In this document: piece after piece, positions 39,827-53,748 of the stretch
Position numbering within the stretch: the first letter of the stretch is position 1
Layout: each line of letters starts with the position of its first letter
Origin: Luidia sarsii
Taxonomy: Eukaryota; Echinodermata; Asteroidea; Paxillosida; Luidiidae
Assembly: GCA_949987565.1 (NCBI GenBank)
Contig: OX465107.1
Span: 12,033,721-12,097,720, forward strand
Direction of reading: 5' to 3'
DNA length: 64,000 nt
Notes under the pieces: generated by a model
What the model was told of the DNA's origin: nothing
Seen by the model: only the letters and a program-made list of their open reading frames with translations
The model's database searches: none
Made by a program: the position numbers and the translations under genes

Positions 39827-41274
39827 CTTGTGGAAAAATTGGGATTTTTTTAGATTCAAAGATCTGATATCGTGCCAAACTTGACTGAGCAAATGAAAAT
39901 ATCAGTTAGTATACAAGAACATGAAGAAGGCGAATATATACTTATACGTTTTATTATCATAAGTGGTGGAGTGGAGGCTTATGGTAATACGTTCATAAGT
40001 AACAAATAATTGCTTCTCGGCAATGAAATGAAAAACCGAACTTGCATTTCAATAATTACGTATTGTATGAATAACTTAAACGGATATATGCATTTCATTT
40101 TTATTTTATTATAATGTTTTTCATCTCAAAATTTGGAGATTTGCAATTTGGTATTTTTAGTCAGTTAGCAGTATGCAACTTTTTTAACTGAAACATTTTT
40201 TTAAACATACTGATCGTCTGCCAGTGTAATCGATTTAGGAAGATTGGAAAACACCGTCGCCAAAAATGGCCTCCTAATTTGCATATGTTGTACATTGTCA
40301 TGATGTAATCGTCATGTGGAGATCTTACGGTCTGGGATTCTGTAATTCTCGTAAAAAAATACTCAAACATTGACAAATAGTTTATAACCGTCGAGAAATG
40401 TTTACTCTTCAGAAAGGTGCAAATATCCTTACTTTGTTATAATTATCTCTGTATTTTCCCTACTTATTGATGCATATGTCCTCTGACGTGTGGAAGTAAA
40501 TGATATTTAGAAAAAAAATAATCCCTAAAATGAATTATTGATCATCTGTCATCTGCAATTGTAAAAATGTTGCATAGGTGCGCGTTGTCGAGAAACACTC
40601 TTTGGCCCCGGGAAGATGAATCGTGTCATTGTATGCGACAGTTGTAAAAATCCCACCCTCTCACACTAAACTGGAGGGATAATTTAGTTTTGTAACTTCT
40701 CGACAATTGCAAGTTTGTATATTTTGAGTACAGTGAATCGTTTTGTGCTGGAACACCAAAATATCTCAGAGTTAGAAGATGGAAGTACGGCTAGTGTCCA
40801 ATTGGGGAATATTGGAGTGGTAGGCCTGGGCTCTTCGCTTGCCCTCTCCCTGGTAGTATACAAGCGACAAACGGTTAAGACTGGGGCTCCTGCATGTCTA
40901 ATAATGAGCATGGTAAGTGTTGGACTCTTGGCTGGGTCACATTTTTCGGACAAGGGTCATTGGATGGAAAAGGGGTCAAGTGGCAAAAAAAACCGGTCCT
41001 AATAGGCAATTGGTTAGAATTGACACACAATCGGTCTTGGGTATCTCGACATGTAATTTCCGTTTTTTGTGACTCTTTTTCCATCGCTGAAATCAGCATA
41101 TCTTTCAGACCGGAAGCGGGCCGGATTATGACTTTGGGACCACACACCTTCAGACGGTCTTTCACAGGGGAGTAGTCTTACCCTTGTCAACTAGCGATCC
41201 CTTAGTCAGTTGTCCTTCTGATTTAGATAATCAATGAAATAATAATGAACAAAACAGTGGTTATAGGATTTTAC

Positions 41275-41391
41275 CTTTTTCTTTCTCGCAATTACGACCT
41301 TTGTATCCCGGTGCACAATTGCAGGTATAACTGTCTTGTGTCTGTTCACACGTTCCTCCGTTCTGGCAGATGTTGTCTTGCGTACAGGGAT
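41275..41391 (-). CDS. EGF-like exon, type Ib
   Basis: Type Ib: ends GYKGRNCEKEKG and has CTQD in place of CKQD. The acceptor changes to cactag and the donor is gtaaaa. Its nearest relative is 51589-51705. Confidence 0.8.
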
Positions 41392-42828
41392 CTAGTGGAA
41401 AAATGTGGATTTTTTTTAGATACAAAGATCTGATATTGTGCCAAACTTGACTGAGCAAATGAAAATATCAGTTAGTATAATGAAGAAGACGAATATATAC
41501 TTATACGTTTCATGATCAAAAGTGGTGGAGTGAAGGCTGATGATAATACGTTCATAAGTTACAATTAGTTGCTTCTCGGCAATGAAATGAAAACCGAACT
41601 TGCATTTCAATAATTGCATATTGTATGAATAGCTTGAACGGATATATGCATTTCATTTAAATTTTATTATAATGTTTTTCATCTCAAAATTTGGAGATTT
41701 GCATTTTGGTACTTTTAATCAGTAAGCAGTATGCAACATTTTTAATTGAAATATTTTTTAAACATACTGATCGTCTGCCAGTGTAATCGATGTAGGAAGA
41801 TCGGAAAACATCGACGCCAAAAATTTCATCCTAATTTACATATTTTGTACATTGTCATGATGTAATCGTCATGTGGAAATCTTACGGTCTGGGATTCTGT
41901 AATTTCCCGACAAATTTTACTCAAACATTGACAAATAGTTTATAACCGTCGAGAAATGTTTACTCTTCAGAGAGATGCAAATATCCTTACTTTGTTATGA
42001 TTATTTATATTTTCCCTACGCATTGATGTATATGTCCTTTGATGTGTGGAAGTAAATGACACCTATAAAAAAATAATTCCTAGTATGAATTAATGATTAT
42101 CTGTCATCTGCAATTGTAAAAATAGTATCGGTGCGCGTTGCCGAGAAACACTCTTTGGCCCCAGGAAAGTTAATCGTGCCATTGTATGCGACGGTTGTAA
42201 AAATCCCACCCTTCCACACTAAATTGGAGGGATAATTTAGTTTTGTAACTTCTCGACAATTGGAAGTTTGTATATTTTGAGTACGGTGAATCGTTTTGTG
42301 CTGGAACACCAAAATATCTCAGAGTTAGAAGATGGAAGTACGGCTAGTGTCAAATGTGGGAAATATTGGAGTGGTAGGCCTGGGCTCTTCGCTTGCCCTC
42401 TCCTTGGGTAGTCCAAAAGCGACAAGCGGTTAAGACTAGGGCTCCTGCATGTCTGATAATGAGCATGGTAAGTCTTGGACGCATGGCTGGGTCACATGTT
42501 TTGGACTAGAGTCATTGGATGGAAAGAGAGTCAAGTGGCGAAAGAACCGGTCCTAATAGGCAATTGGTTAGAATTGACACGCAATCGGTCTTGGGTATCT
42601 CGACATGTAATTTCCGTTTTTTGTGACTCTTTTTCCATCGCTGAAATCAGCATATCTTGCAGACCGGGAGCGGGCCGGATTATGACTTTGGGACCACACA
42701 CCTTCAGACGGTCTTTCACAGGGGAGTAGGCTTACCCTTGTCAACTAGCGATCCCTTGGTCAGTTGTCCTTCTGATTTAGATAATCAATGAAAAAAAAAT
42801 GTACAAAACAGTGGTTATAGGATTTTAC

Positions 42829-42945
42829 CTTTTTCTTTCTCGCAATTACGACCTTTGTATCCTGGTGCACAATTGCAGGTATAACTGCCTTGTGTCTGTT
42901 CACACGTTCCTCCGTTCTGGCAGATGTTGTCTTGCTTACAAGGAT
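42829..42945 (-). CDS. EGF-like exon, type Ib
   Basis: Type Ib with QTQGSY in place of QTQDSY. It begins DPCKQD, using a CTT codon at the DP border that fits phase 1. The donor is gtaaaa, acceptor cactag. Its nearest relative is 53142-53258. Confidence 0.8.
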
Positions 42946-43435
42946 CTAGTGGAAAAATGTGGATTTTTTTACAGTCAAAGATGTCGTGCCAAACTTGACT
43001 GAGCAAATGAGAATACCAGTTAGTATACAAGACCATGAAGAAGGCGAATATATACTTATACGTTTCATGATCATAAGTGGTGGAGTGAAGGCTGATGGTA
43101 ATACGTTCATAAGTAACAAATAATTGCTTCTCGGCAATGAAATAAAAAACCGAACTTGCATTTCAATAATTGCGTATTGTATGAATAGCTTGAACGGATA
43201 TATGCATTTCATTTAAATTTTATTATAATGTTTTTCATCTCAAAATTTGCATTTGCATTTGGTACTTTTAGTCAGTAAGCAGTATGCAACATTTTTAACT
43301 AAAACATTTTTTTAAACATACATCTGCCAGTGTAATCGATTTAGGAAGATTTGAAAACTTCGATGTCCAAAATTGTCCTCCTAATTTACATATTTTGTAC
43401 ATTGTCATGATGTAATCGTCATGTTGAAATCTTAC

Positions 43436-44261
43436 ATTCTATTTTCTTTTCATGATAACGTTTTTGAAAGAGTTTGGATTGTTCACTATAGATGTAATCT
43501 GAAGATAGATCGTGATTAAAAAAAAAATTGTCTCTTTTGAATATTGAATTGAAGTTCTTTTTGTCTTTGAAATGCTCGATAGCAATGGTAACTGGCCAAA
43601 ATGTAATTAATTTAATTATTTGTTTTAAAATCAATCAAAAACATATATTTCCAACAAAACGAGACCTACAAGTCGGCAAATATCACGCCTTAGAGAGTTT
43701 TACTCTAGGCTCTCAATTTATCACGAAAGTAAAAAACATATCCGAAAAAAATCAAATCGGAATTAAGATCATACTGTTTAGAACCAACCGAATTAAAAAT
43801 AGTATTTGGTGCCTAACAAACATTATACACAAAATAACTACACAATGATTACCTGTTTCTTCGCAGTTCAAACCTTTGTATCCATCTGGACATATGCAAG
43901 TAAAAGAGCCTCCTAAACTCCGTTCACAGATGCCACCGTTCCGACAAGGGCTTTGTGGCAGACATGGATCTAATATCATGGTTCCAGACAATGGATAATA
44001 TAAAAAGGTAACGCAAGGGATGTGCACGGTGAGTTTTCAACCAATCGATACCAACCTAAACGCAGAATAGAAGACGGGCTCAACATGCACTACCCGATGG
44101 GATAAGTTATAGGTTCTTCTCAGAGTGGAGCTCATTCTCGAAAGACCTTTGGCACATGGTGTCACTGCAAACTTTTTTCCTGTTTGATCTTATATGTGGA
44201 ATGCATAACCTTTAACCACTTGTGTCTGTTTCCGTAAGCTCTTGACTTTAATTAAACACAA
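43436..44261 (-). repeat. Type II EGF segment embedded in the type I array (first copy)
   Basis: At 43435/43436 the type I intron (ending cttac) switches to unrelated sequence, and at 44261/44262 type I resumes at tctttggcc. Between them, 43.9-44.26 kb is nearly identical to 56.9-57.19 kb, so the segment was copied from the older locus. It replaces several hundred bases of type I intron. Confidence 0.75.
43853..43969 (-). CDS. EGF-like exon, type II
   Basis: A 117-bp phase 1-1 exon reading DPCLPQSPCRNGGICERS, then LGGSFTCICPDGYKG, then LNCEETG. All six cysteines are present. The donor is gtaatc and the acceptor atattag. Ile precedes Cys3, so the O-fucose pattern of type I is lost. It has Leu where 48986-49102 has Ser. 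Confidence 0.8.
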
Positions 44262-44893
44262 TCTTTGGCCTCAGGAATGTGAATCGTGTCGTATGCGACG
44301 GTTGTAAAAATCCCACCCTTCCACACTAAATTGGAGGGATAATTTAGTTTTGTATCTTCTCGACAATTGCAAGTTTGTATATTTTGAGAACAGTGAATCG
44401 TTTTGTGCTTGGAACACCAAAATATCTCAGAGTTAGAAGATGGAAGTACGGCTGGTGTCCAATTGGGGAAATAATGGAGTGGTAGGCCTTGGCTCTTCGC
44501 TTGCCCTCTCCCTGGGTAGTCCAAAAGCGACAAGCAGTTAAGACTGGGGCTCCTGCATGTCTGATAATGAGCATGGTAAGTCTTGGACTCTTGGCTGGGT
44601 CACATGTTTTGGACAAGGGTCATAGAATTGAGATAGAATTGAGACGCAATCGGTCTTGGGTATCTCGACATGTAATTTCCGTTTTATGTGACTCTTTTTC
44701 TATCGCTTATATCAGCATATCTTGCAGACCGGGAACGGGCCGGATTATGACTTTGGGACCACACACCTTCAGACGGTCTTTGAAAGGGGAGTAGGCTTAC
44801 CCTTGTCAACTAGAGATCCCATGGTCAGTTGTCCTTCTGATTTAGATAATCAATGAAATAATAATGTACAAAACAGTGGTTATAGAATATTAC

Positions 44894-45010
44894 CTTTTTC
44901 GTTCTCGCAATGACGACCTTTGTATCCTGGGGCACAATTGCAGGTATAACTGTCTTGTGTCTGCTCACACGTTCCTCCGTTCTGGCAGATGTTGTCTTGC
45001 TTACAGGGAT
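44894..45010 (-). CDS. EGF-like exon, type Ia
   Basis: Consensus type Ia protein with one synonymous change in the region encoding CEQT. The acceptor is ccacaag. It is the block partner of 50027-50143 (offset 5133). Confidence 0.8.
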
Positions 45011-46414
45011 CTTGTGGAAAAATTGGGATTTTTATAGATTCAAAGATCTGATATCGTGCCAAACTTGACTGAGCAAATGAAAATATCAGTTAGTATACAA
45101 GAACATGAAGAAGGCGAATATATACTTATACGTTTCATGATCATAAGTGGTGGAGTGGAGGCTGATGGTAATACGTTCATAAGTATCAAATAATTGCTTC
45201 TCGGCAATGAAATGAAAAACCGAACTTGCATTTCAATAATTGCGTATTGTATGAATAACTTGAACGGATATATGCATTTCATTTAAATTTTATTATAATG
45301 TTTTTCATCTCAAAATTTGGAGATTTGCATTTTGATACTTTTAGTCAGTAAGCAGTATGCAACATTTTAAACTTAAATATTTATTTAAACATACTGATCG
45401 TCTGCCAGTGTAATCGATTTAGGAAGATCGGAAAACATCGACGCCAAACATGTCCACCTAATTTACATATTTTGTACATTGTCATGATGTAATCGTCATG
45501 TGGAGATCTTACGGTCTGGGATTCTGTAATTCTCGAAAAAAATTACTCAAACATTGACAAATAGTTTATAACCGTCGAGAAATGTTTACTCTTCAGAAAG
45601 GTGCAAATATCCTTACTTTGTTATAATAATCTTTTTATTTTCCCTACTTATTGATGTATATGTCCTCTGATGTGTGGAGGTAAATGACACGTAGAAAAAA
45701 AAGAATTCCTAGAATGAATTATTGATCATCTGTCATCTGCAATTGGAAAAATGTTGCAAAGGTGCGCGTTGCCGAGAAACACTCTTTGGCCTCAGGAAGG
45801 TGAATCGTGTCGTATGCGACGGTTGTAAAAATCCCACCCTTCCACACTAAATTGGAGGGATAATTTAGTTTTGTATCTTCTCGACAATTGCAAGTTTGTA
45901 TATTTTGAGAACAGTGAATCGTTTTGTGCTTGGAACACCAAAATATCTCAGAGTTAGAAGATGGAAGTACGGCTGGTGTCCAATTGGGGAAATATTGGAG
46001 TGGTAGGCCTGGGCTCTTCGCTTGCCCTCTCCCTGTGTAGTCCAAAAGCGACAAGCAGTTAAGACTGGGGCTCCTGCATGTCTGATAATGAGCATGGTAA
46101 GTCTTGGACTCTTGGCTGGGTTACATGTTTTGGACAAGGGTCATAGAATTGAGATAGAATTGAGACGCAATCGGTCTTGGGTATCTCGACATGTAATTTC
46201 CGTTTTATGTGACTCTTTTTGTATCGCTTATATCAGCATATTTTGCAGACCGGGAACGGGCCGGATTATGACTTTGGGACCACACACCTTCAGACGGTCT
46301 TTGAAAGGGGAGTAGGCTTACCCTTGTCAACTAGAGATCCCATGGTCAGTCGTCCTTCTGATTTAGATAATCAATGAAATAATAATGTACAAAACAGTGG
46401 TTATAGAATATTAC

Positions 46415-46531
46415 CTTTTTCGTTCTCGCAATGACGACCTTTGTATCCTGGGGCACAATTGCAGGTATAACTGTCTTGTGTCTGTTCACACGTTCCTCCG
46501 TTCTGGCAGATGTTGTCTTGTTTACAGGGAT
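46415..46531 (-). CDS. EGF-like exon, type Ia
   Basis: Same protein and same AAA lysine codon as 39710-39826. The surrounding intron matches that unit, including the private changes at gtctgcc and ccgtcgcc, showing a block copy. Confidence 0.8.
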
Positions 46532-47982
46532 CTTGTGGAAAAATTGGGATTTTTTTAGATTCAAAGATCTGATATCGTGCCAAACTTGACTGAGCAAATG
46601 AAAATATCAGTTAGTATACAAGAACATGAAGAAGGCGAATATATACTTATACGTTTTATGATCATAAGTGGTGGAGTGGAGGCTTATGGTAATACGTTCA
46701 TAAGTAACAAATAATTGCTTCTCGGCAATGAAATGAAAAACCGAACTTGCATTTCAATAATTACGTATTGTATGAATAACTTAAACGGATATATGCATTT
46801 CATTTTTATTTTATTATAATGTTTTTCATCTCAAAATTTGGAGATTTGCAATTTGGTATTTTTAGTCAGTTAGCAGTATGCAACTTTTTTAACTGAAACA
46901 TTTTTTTAAATATACTGATCGTCTGCCAGTGTAATCGATTTAGGAAGATTGGAAAACACCGTCGCCAAAAATGGCCTCCTAATTTGCATATGTTGTACAT
47001 TGTCATGATGTAATCGTCATGTGGAGATCTTACGGTCTGGGATTCTGTAATTCTCGTAAAAAAATACTCAAACATTGACAAATAGTTTAAACCGTCGAGA
47101 AATGTTTACTCTTCAGAAAGGTGCAAATATCCTTACTTTGTTATAATTATCTCTGTATTTTCCCTACTTATTGATGCATATGTCCTCTGACGTGTGGAAG
47201 TAAATGAATATCTAGAAAAAAAATAATCCCTAGAATGAATTATTGATCCTCTGTCATCTGCAATTGTAAAAATGTTGCATATATAGGTGCGCGTTGTCGA
47301 GAAACACTCTTTGGCCCCGGGAAGATGAATCGTGTCATTGTATGCGACAGTTTTAAAAATCCCACCCTCTCACACTAAACTGGAGGGATAATTTAGTTTT
47401 GTAACTTCTCGACAATTGCAAGTTTGTATATTTTGAGTACAGTGAATCGTTTTGTCCTGGAACACCAAAATATCTCAGAGTTAGAAGATGGAAGTACGGC
47501 TAGTGTCCAATTGGGGAATATTGAAGTGGTAGGCCTGGGCTCTTCGCTTGCCCTCTCCCTGGTAGTATACAAGCGACAAACGGTTAAGACTGGGGCCCCT
47601 GCAAGTCTAATAATGAGCATGGTAAGTGTTGGACTCTTGGCTGGGTCACATTTTTCGGACAAGGGTCATTGGATGGAAAGGGGGTCAAGTGGCGAAAAAA
47701 CCGGTCCTAATAGGCAATTGGTTAGAATTGACACGCAATCGGTCTTGGGTATCTCGACATGTAATTTCCGTTTTTTGTGACTCTTTTTACATCGCTGAAA
47801 TCAGCATATCTTGCAGACCGGGAGCGGGCCGGATTATGACTTTAGGACCACACACCTTCAGACGGTCTTTCACAGGGGAGTAGGCTTACCCTTGTCAACT
47901 AGCGATCCCTTAGTCAGTTGTCCTACTGATTGAGATAATCAATGAAATAATAATGTACAAAACAGTGGTTATAGGATTTTAC

Positions 47983-48099
47983 CTTTTTCTTTCTCGCAAT
48001 TACGACCTTTGTATCCCGGTGCACAATTGCAGGTATAACTGTCTTGTGTCTGTTCACACGTTCCTCCGTTCTGGCAGATGTTGTCTTGCTTACAAGGAT
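47983..48099 (-). CDS. EGF-like exon, type Ib
   Basis: Type Ib ending RNCEKEKG, with CKQD and QTQDSY. Its promoter-distal intron matches 40.6-41.2 kb and its promoter-proximal intron matches 43.0 kb, so the unit is a recombinant of two neighbours. Splice sites are intact. Confidence 0.8.
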
Positions 48100-48568
48100 C
48101 TAGTGGAAAAATGTGGATTTTTTTACAGTCAAAGATATCGTGCCAAACTTGACTGAGCAAATGAGAATATCAGTTAGTATACAAGACCATGAAGAAGGCG
48201 AATATATACTTATACGTTTATGATCATAAGTGGTGGAGTGAAGGCTGATGGTAATACGTTCATAAGTAACAAATAATTGCTTCTCGGCAATGAAATAAAA
48301 AACCGAACTTGCATTTCAATAATTGCGTATTGTATGAATAGCTTGAACGGATATATGCATTTCATTTAAATTTTATTATAATGTTTTTCATCTCACAATT
48401 TGCATTTGCATTTGGTACTTTTAGTCAGTAACTAAAACATTTTTTTAAACATACATCTGCCAGTGTAATCGATTTAGGAAGATTTGAAAACTTCGATGTC
48501 CAAAATTGTCCTCCTAATTTACATATTTTGTACATTGTCATGATGTAATCGTCATGTTGAAATCTTAC

Positions 48569-49394
48569 ATTCTATTTTCCTTTCATGATAACGTTTTTGA
48601 AAGAGTTTGGATTGTTCACTATAGATGTAATCTGAAGATAGATCGTGATTAAAAAAAAAATTGTCTGTTTTGAATATTGAATTGAAGTTCTTTTTGTCTT
48701 TGAAATGCTCGATAGCAATGGTAACTGGCCAAAATGTAATTAATTTAATTATTTGTTTTAAAATCAATCAAAAACATATATTTCCAACAAAACGAGACCT
48801 ACAAGTCGGCAAATATCACGCCTTAGAGAGTTTTACTCTAGGCTCTCAATTTATCACGAAAGTAAAAAACATATCCGACAAAAATCAAATCGGAATTAAG
48901 ATCATACTGTTTAGAACCAACCGAATTAAAAATAGTATTTGGTGCCTAACAAACATTATACACAAAATAACTACACAATGATTACCTGTTTCTTCGCAGT
49001 TCAAACCTTTGTATCCATCTGGACATATGCAAGTAAAAGAGCCTCCTGAACTCCGTTCACAGATGCCACCGTTCCGACAAGGGCTTTGTGGCAGACATGG
49101 ATCTAATATCATGGTTCCAGACAATGGATAATATAAAAAGGTTACGCAAGGGATGTGCACGGTGAGTTTTCAACCAATCGATACCAACCTAAACGCAGAA
49201 TAGAAGACGGGCTCAACATGCACTACCCGATGGGATAAGTTATAGGTTCTTCTCAGAGTGGAGCTCATTCTCGAAAGACCTTTGGCACATGGTGTCACTG
49301 CAAACTTTTTTCCTGTTTGATCTTATATGTGGAATGCATAACCTTTAACCACTTGTGTCTGTTTCCGTAAGCTCTTGGCTTTAATTAAACACAA
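48569..49394 (-). repeat. Type II EGF segment in the type I array (second copy)
   Basis: The same breakpoints as 43436-44261 (cttac on one side, tctttgg on the other), shifted 5133 bp. The two came from one insertion followed by block duplication. Confidence 0.75.
48986..49102 (-). CDS. EGF-like exon, type II
   Basis: Reads DPCLPQSPCRNGGICERS, then SGGSFTCICPDGYKG, then LNCEETG. It is one residue different from 43853-43969. Splice sites are intact. Confidence 0.8.
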
Positions 49395-50026
49395 TCTTTG
49401 GCTTCAGGAAGGTGAATCGTGTCGTATGCGACGGTTGTAAAAATCCCACCCTTCCACACTAAATTGGAGTGATAATTTAGTTTTATATCTTCTCGACAAT
49501 TGCAAGTTTGTATATTTTGAGAACAGTGAATCGTTTTGTGCTTGGAACACCAAAATATCTCAGAGTTAGACGATGGAAGTACGGCTGGTGTCCAATTGGG
49601 GAAATAATGGAGTGGTAGGCCTTGGCTCTTCGCTTGCCCTCTCCCTGGGTAGTCCAAAAGCGACAAGCAGTTGAGACTGGGGCTCCTGCATGTCTGATAA
49701 TGAGCATGGTAAGTCTTGGACTCTTGGCTGGGTCACATGTTTTGGACAAGGGTCATAGAATTGAGATAGAATTGAGACGCAATCGGTCTTGGGTATCTCG
49801 ACATGTAATTTCCGTTTTATGTGACTCTTTTTCTATCGCTTAATACAGCATATCTTGCAGACCGGGAACGGGCCGGATTATGACTTTGGGACCACACACC
49901 TTCAGACGGTCTTTCAAAGGGGAGTAGGCTTACCCTTGTCAACTAGAGATCCCATGGTCAGTCGTCCTTCTGATTTAGATAATCAATGAAATAATAATGT
50001 ACAAAACAGTGGTTATAGAATATTAC

Positions 50027-50143
50027 CTTTTTCGTTCTCGCAATGACGACCTTTGTATCCTGGGGCACAATTGCAGGTATAACTGTCTTGTGTCTGTTCA
50101 CACGTTCCTCCGTTCTGGCAGATGTTGTCTTGCTTACAGGGAT
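50027..50143 (-). CDS. EGF-like exon, type Ia
   Basis: Consensus type Ia (RHCENEKG). The acceptor is ccacaag. The unit downstream of it in the minus direction carries the type II segment at 48569-49394. Confidence 0.8.
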
Positions 50144-51588
50144 CTTGTGGAAAAATTGGGATTTTTTTAGATTCAAAGATCTGATATCGTGCCAAACTTG
50201 ACTGAGCAAAGGAAAATATCAGTTAGTATACAAGAACATGAAGAAGGCGAATATATACTTATACGTTTCATGATCATGAGTGGTGGAGTGAAGGCTGATG
50301 GTAATACGTTCATAAGTATCAAATAATTGCTTCTCGGCAATGAAATGAAAAACCGAACTTGCATTTCAATAATTGCGTATTGTATGAATAACTTGAACGG
50401 ATATATGCATTTCATTTTTATTTTATTATAATGTTTTTCATCTCAAAATTTGGAGATTTGCAATTTGGTACTTTTAATCAGTAAGCAGTATGCAACTTTT
50501 TTAACTGAAACATCTTTTTTAAACATACTGATCGTCTGCCAGTGTAATCGATTTAGGAAGATTGGAAAACATCGTCGCCAAAAATGGCCTCCTAATTTGC
50601 ATATTTTGTACATTGTCATGATGTAATCGTCATGTGACAATCTTACGGTCTGGGATTCTGTAATTCTCGTAAAAAAATACTCAAACATTGACAAATAGTT
50701 TATAACCGTCGAGAAATATTTACCCGTCAGAGAGGTGCAAATATCCTTACTTTGTTATGATTATTTATATTTTCCCTACGCATTGATGTATATGTCCTCT
50801 GATGTGTGGAAGTAAATGACACCTAGAAAAAAATAATTCCTAGTATGAATGAATGATTATCTGTCATCTGCAATTGTAAAAATAGTATCGGTGCGCGTTG
50901 CCGAGAAACACTCTTTGGCCCCAGGAAAGTTAATCGTGTCATTGTATGCGACGGTTGTAAAAATCCCACCCTTCCACACTAAATTGGAGGGATAATTTAG
51001 TTTTGTAACTTCTCGACAATTGGAAGTTTGTATATTTTGAGTACGGTGAATCGTTTTGTGCTGGAACACCAAAATATCTCAGAGTTAGAAGATGGAAGTA
51101 CGGCTAGTGTCAAATGTGGGAAATATTGGAGTGGTAGGCCTGGGCTCTTCGCTTGCCCTCTCCTTGGGTAGTCCAAAAGCGACAAGCGGTTAAGACTGGG
51201 GCTCCTGCATGTCTAATAATGAGCATGGTAAGTGTTGGACTCTTGGCTGGGTCACATTTTTCGGACAAGGGTCATTGGATGGAAAGGGGGTCAAGTGGCG
51301 AAAGAACCGGTCCTAATAGGCAATTGGTTAGAATTGACACCCAATCGGTCTTGGGTATCTCGACATGTAATTTCCGTTTTTTGTGACTCTTTTTCCATCG
51401 CTGAAATCAGCATATCTTTCAGACCGGAAGCGGGCCGGATTATGACTTTGGGACCACACACCTACAGACGGTCTTTCACAGGGGAGTAGGCTTACCCTTG
51501 TCAACTAGCGATCCCTTAGTCAGTTGTCCTTCTGATTTAGATAATCAATGAAATAATAATGTACAAAACAGTGGTTATAGGATTTTAC

Positions 51589-51705
51589 CTTTTTCTTTCT
51601 CGCAATTACGACCTTTGTATCCCGGTGCACAATTGCAGGTATAACTGTCTTGTGTCTGTTCACACGTTCCTCCGTTCTGGCAGATGTTGTCTTGCGTACA
51701 GGGAT
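51589..51705 (-). CDS. EGF-like exon, type Ib
   Basis: Type Ib with CTQD and RNCEKEKG, as at 41275-41391 (offset 10314). Acceptor cactag, donor gtaaaa. Confidence 0.8.
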
Positions 51706-53141
51706 CTAGTGGACAAATGTGGATTTTTTTTAGATACAAAGATCTGATATTGTGCCAAACTTGACTCAGCAAATGAAAATATCAGATAGTATAATGAAGA
51801 AGACGAATATATACTTATACGTTTCATGATCAAAAGTGGTGGAGTGAAGGCTGATGATAATACGTTCATAAGTTACAATTAGTTGCTTCTCGGCAATGAA
51901 ATGAAAACCGAACTTGCATTTCAATAATTGCGTATTGTATGAATAGCTTGAACGGATATATGCATTTCATTTAAATTTGATTATAATGTTTTTCATCTCA
52001 AAATTTGGAGATTTGCATTTTGGTACTTTTAATCAGTAAGCAGTATGCAACATTTTTAATTGAAATATTTTTTAAACATATTGATCGTCTGCCAGTGTAA
52101 TCGATTTAGGAAGATCGGAAAACATCGACGCCAAAAATGTCATCCTAATTTACATATTTTGTACATTGTCATGATGTAATCGTCATGACGAGATCTTACG
52201 GTCTGGGATTCTGTAATTCTCGAAAAATGTTACTCAAACATTGACAAATAGTTTATAACCGTCGAGAAATGTTTACTCTTCAGAGAGATGCAAATATCCT
52301 TACTTTGTTATGATTATTTATATTTTCCCTACGCATTGATGTATATGTCCTCTGATGTGTGGAAGTAAGTGACACCTAGAAAAAAATAATTCCTAGTATG
52401 AATGAATGATTATCTGTCATCTGCAATTGTAAAAATAGTATCGGTGCGCGTTGCCGAGAAACACTCTTTGGCCCCAGGAAAGTTAATCGTGGCATTGTAT
52501 GCGACGGTTGTAAAAATCCCACCCTTCCACACTAAATTGGAGGGATAATTTAGTTTTGTAACTTCTCGACAATTGGAAGTTTGTATATTTTGAGTACGGT
52601 GAATCGTTTCGTGCTGGAACACCAAAATATCTCAGAGTTAGAAGATGGAAGTACGGCTAGTGTCAAATGTGGGAAATATTGGAGTGGTAGGCCTGGGCTC
52701 TTCGCTTGCCCTCTCCTTGGGTAGTCCAAAAGCGACAAGCGGTTAAGACTGGGGCTCCTGCATGTCTGATAATGAGCATGGTAAGTCTTGGACGCATGGC
52801 TGGGTCACATGTTTTGGACTAGAGTCATTGGATGGAAAGAGAGTCAAGTGGCGAAAGAACCGGTCCTAATAGGCAATTGGTTAGAATTGACACGCAATCG
52901 GTCTTGGGTATCTCGACATGTAATTTCCGTTTTTTGTGACTCTTTTTCCATCGCTGAAATCAGCATATCTTGCACACCGGGAGCGGGCCGGATTATGACT
53001 TTGGGACCACACACCTTCAGACGGTCTTTCACAGGGGAGTAGGCTTACCCTTGTAAACTAGCGATCCCTTGGTCAGTTGTCCTTCTGATTTAGATAATCA
53101 ATGAAAAAAAAATGTACAAAACAGTGGTTATAGGATTTTAC

Positions 53142-53258
53142 CTTTTTCTTTCTCGCAATTACGACCTTTGTATCCCGGTGCACAATTGCAGGTATAACTG
53201 CCTTGTTTCTGTTCACACGTTCCTCCGTTCTGGCAGATGTTGTCTTGCTTACAAGGAT
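53142..53258 (-). CDS. EGF-like exon, type Ib
   Basis: Type Ib with EQKQGSY, a private Lys among the type Ib exons. The donor is gtaaaa and the acceptor cactag. The intron following in the plus direction is the one that lost its type II exon. Confidence 0.8.
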
Positions 53259-53748
53259 CTAGTGGAAAAATGTGGATTTTTTTACAGTCAAAGATATCGT
53301 GCCAAACTTGACTGAGCAAATGAGAATATCAGTTAGTATACAAGACCATGAAGAAGGCGAATATATACTTATACGTTTCATGATCATAAGTGGTGGAGTG
53401 AAGGCTGATGGTAATACGTTCATAAGTAACAAATAATTGCTTCTCGGCAATGAAATAAAAAACCGAACTTGCATTTCAATAATTGCGTATTGTATGAATA
53501 GCTTGAACGGATATATGCATTTCATTTAAATTTTATTATAATGTTTTTCATCTCACAATTTGCATTTGCATTTGGTACTTTTAGTCAGTAAGCAGTATGC
53601 AACATTTTTAACTAAAACATTTTTTTAAACATACATCTGCCAGTGTAATCGATTTAGGAAGATTTGAAAACTTCGATGTCCAAAATTGTCCTCCTAATTT
53701 ACATATTTTGTACATTGTCATGATGTAATCGTCATGTTGAAATCTTAC

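Noticed and set aside
8608..53042. Recurring plus-strand frames in type I introns (for example 8608-8901) and the antisense frames over the exons (for example 36630-36959)
   Set aside because: No domain pattern is seen, many variants shift frame, and the exon antisense frames are shadows of the EGF exons.
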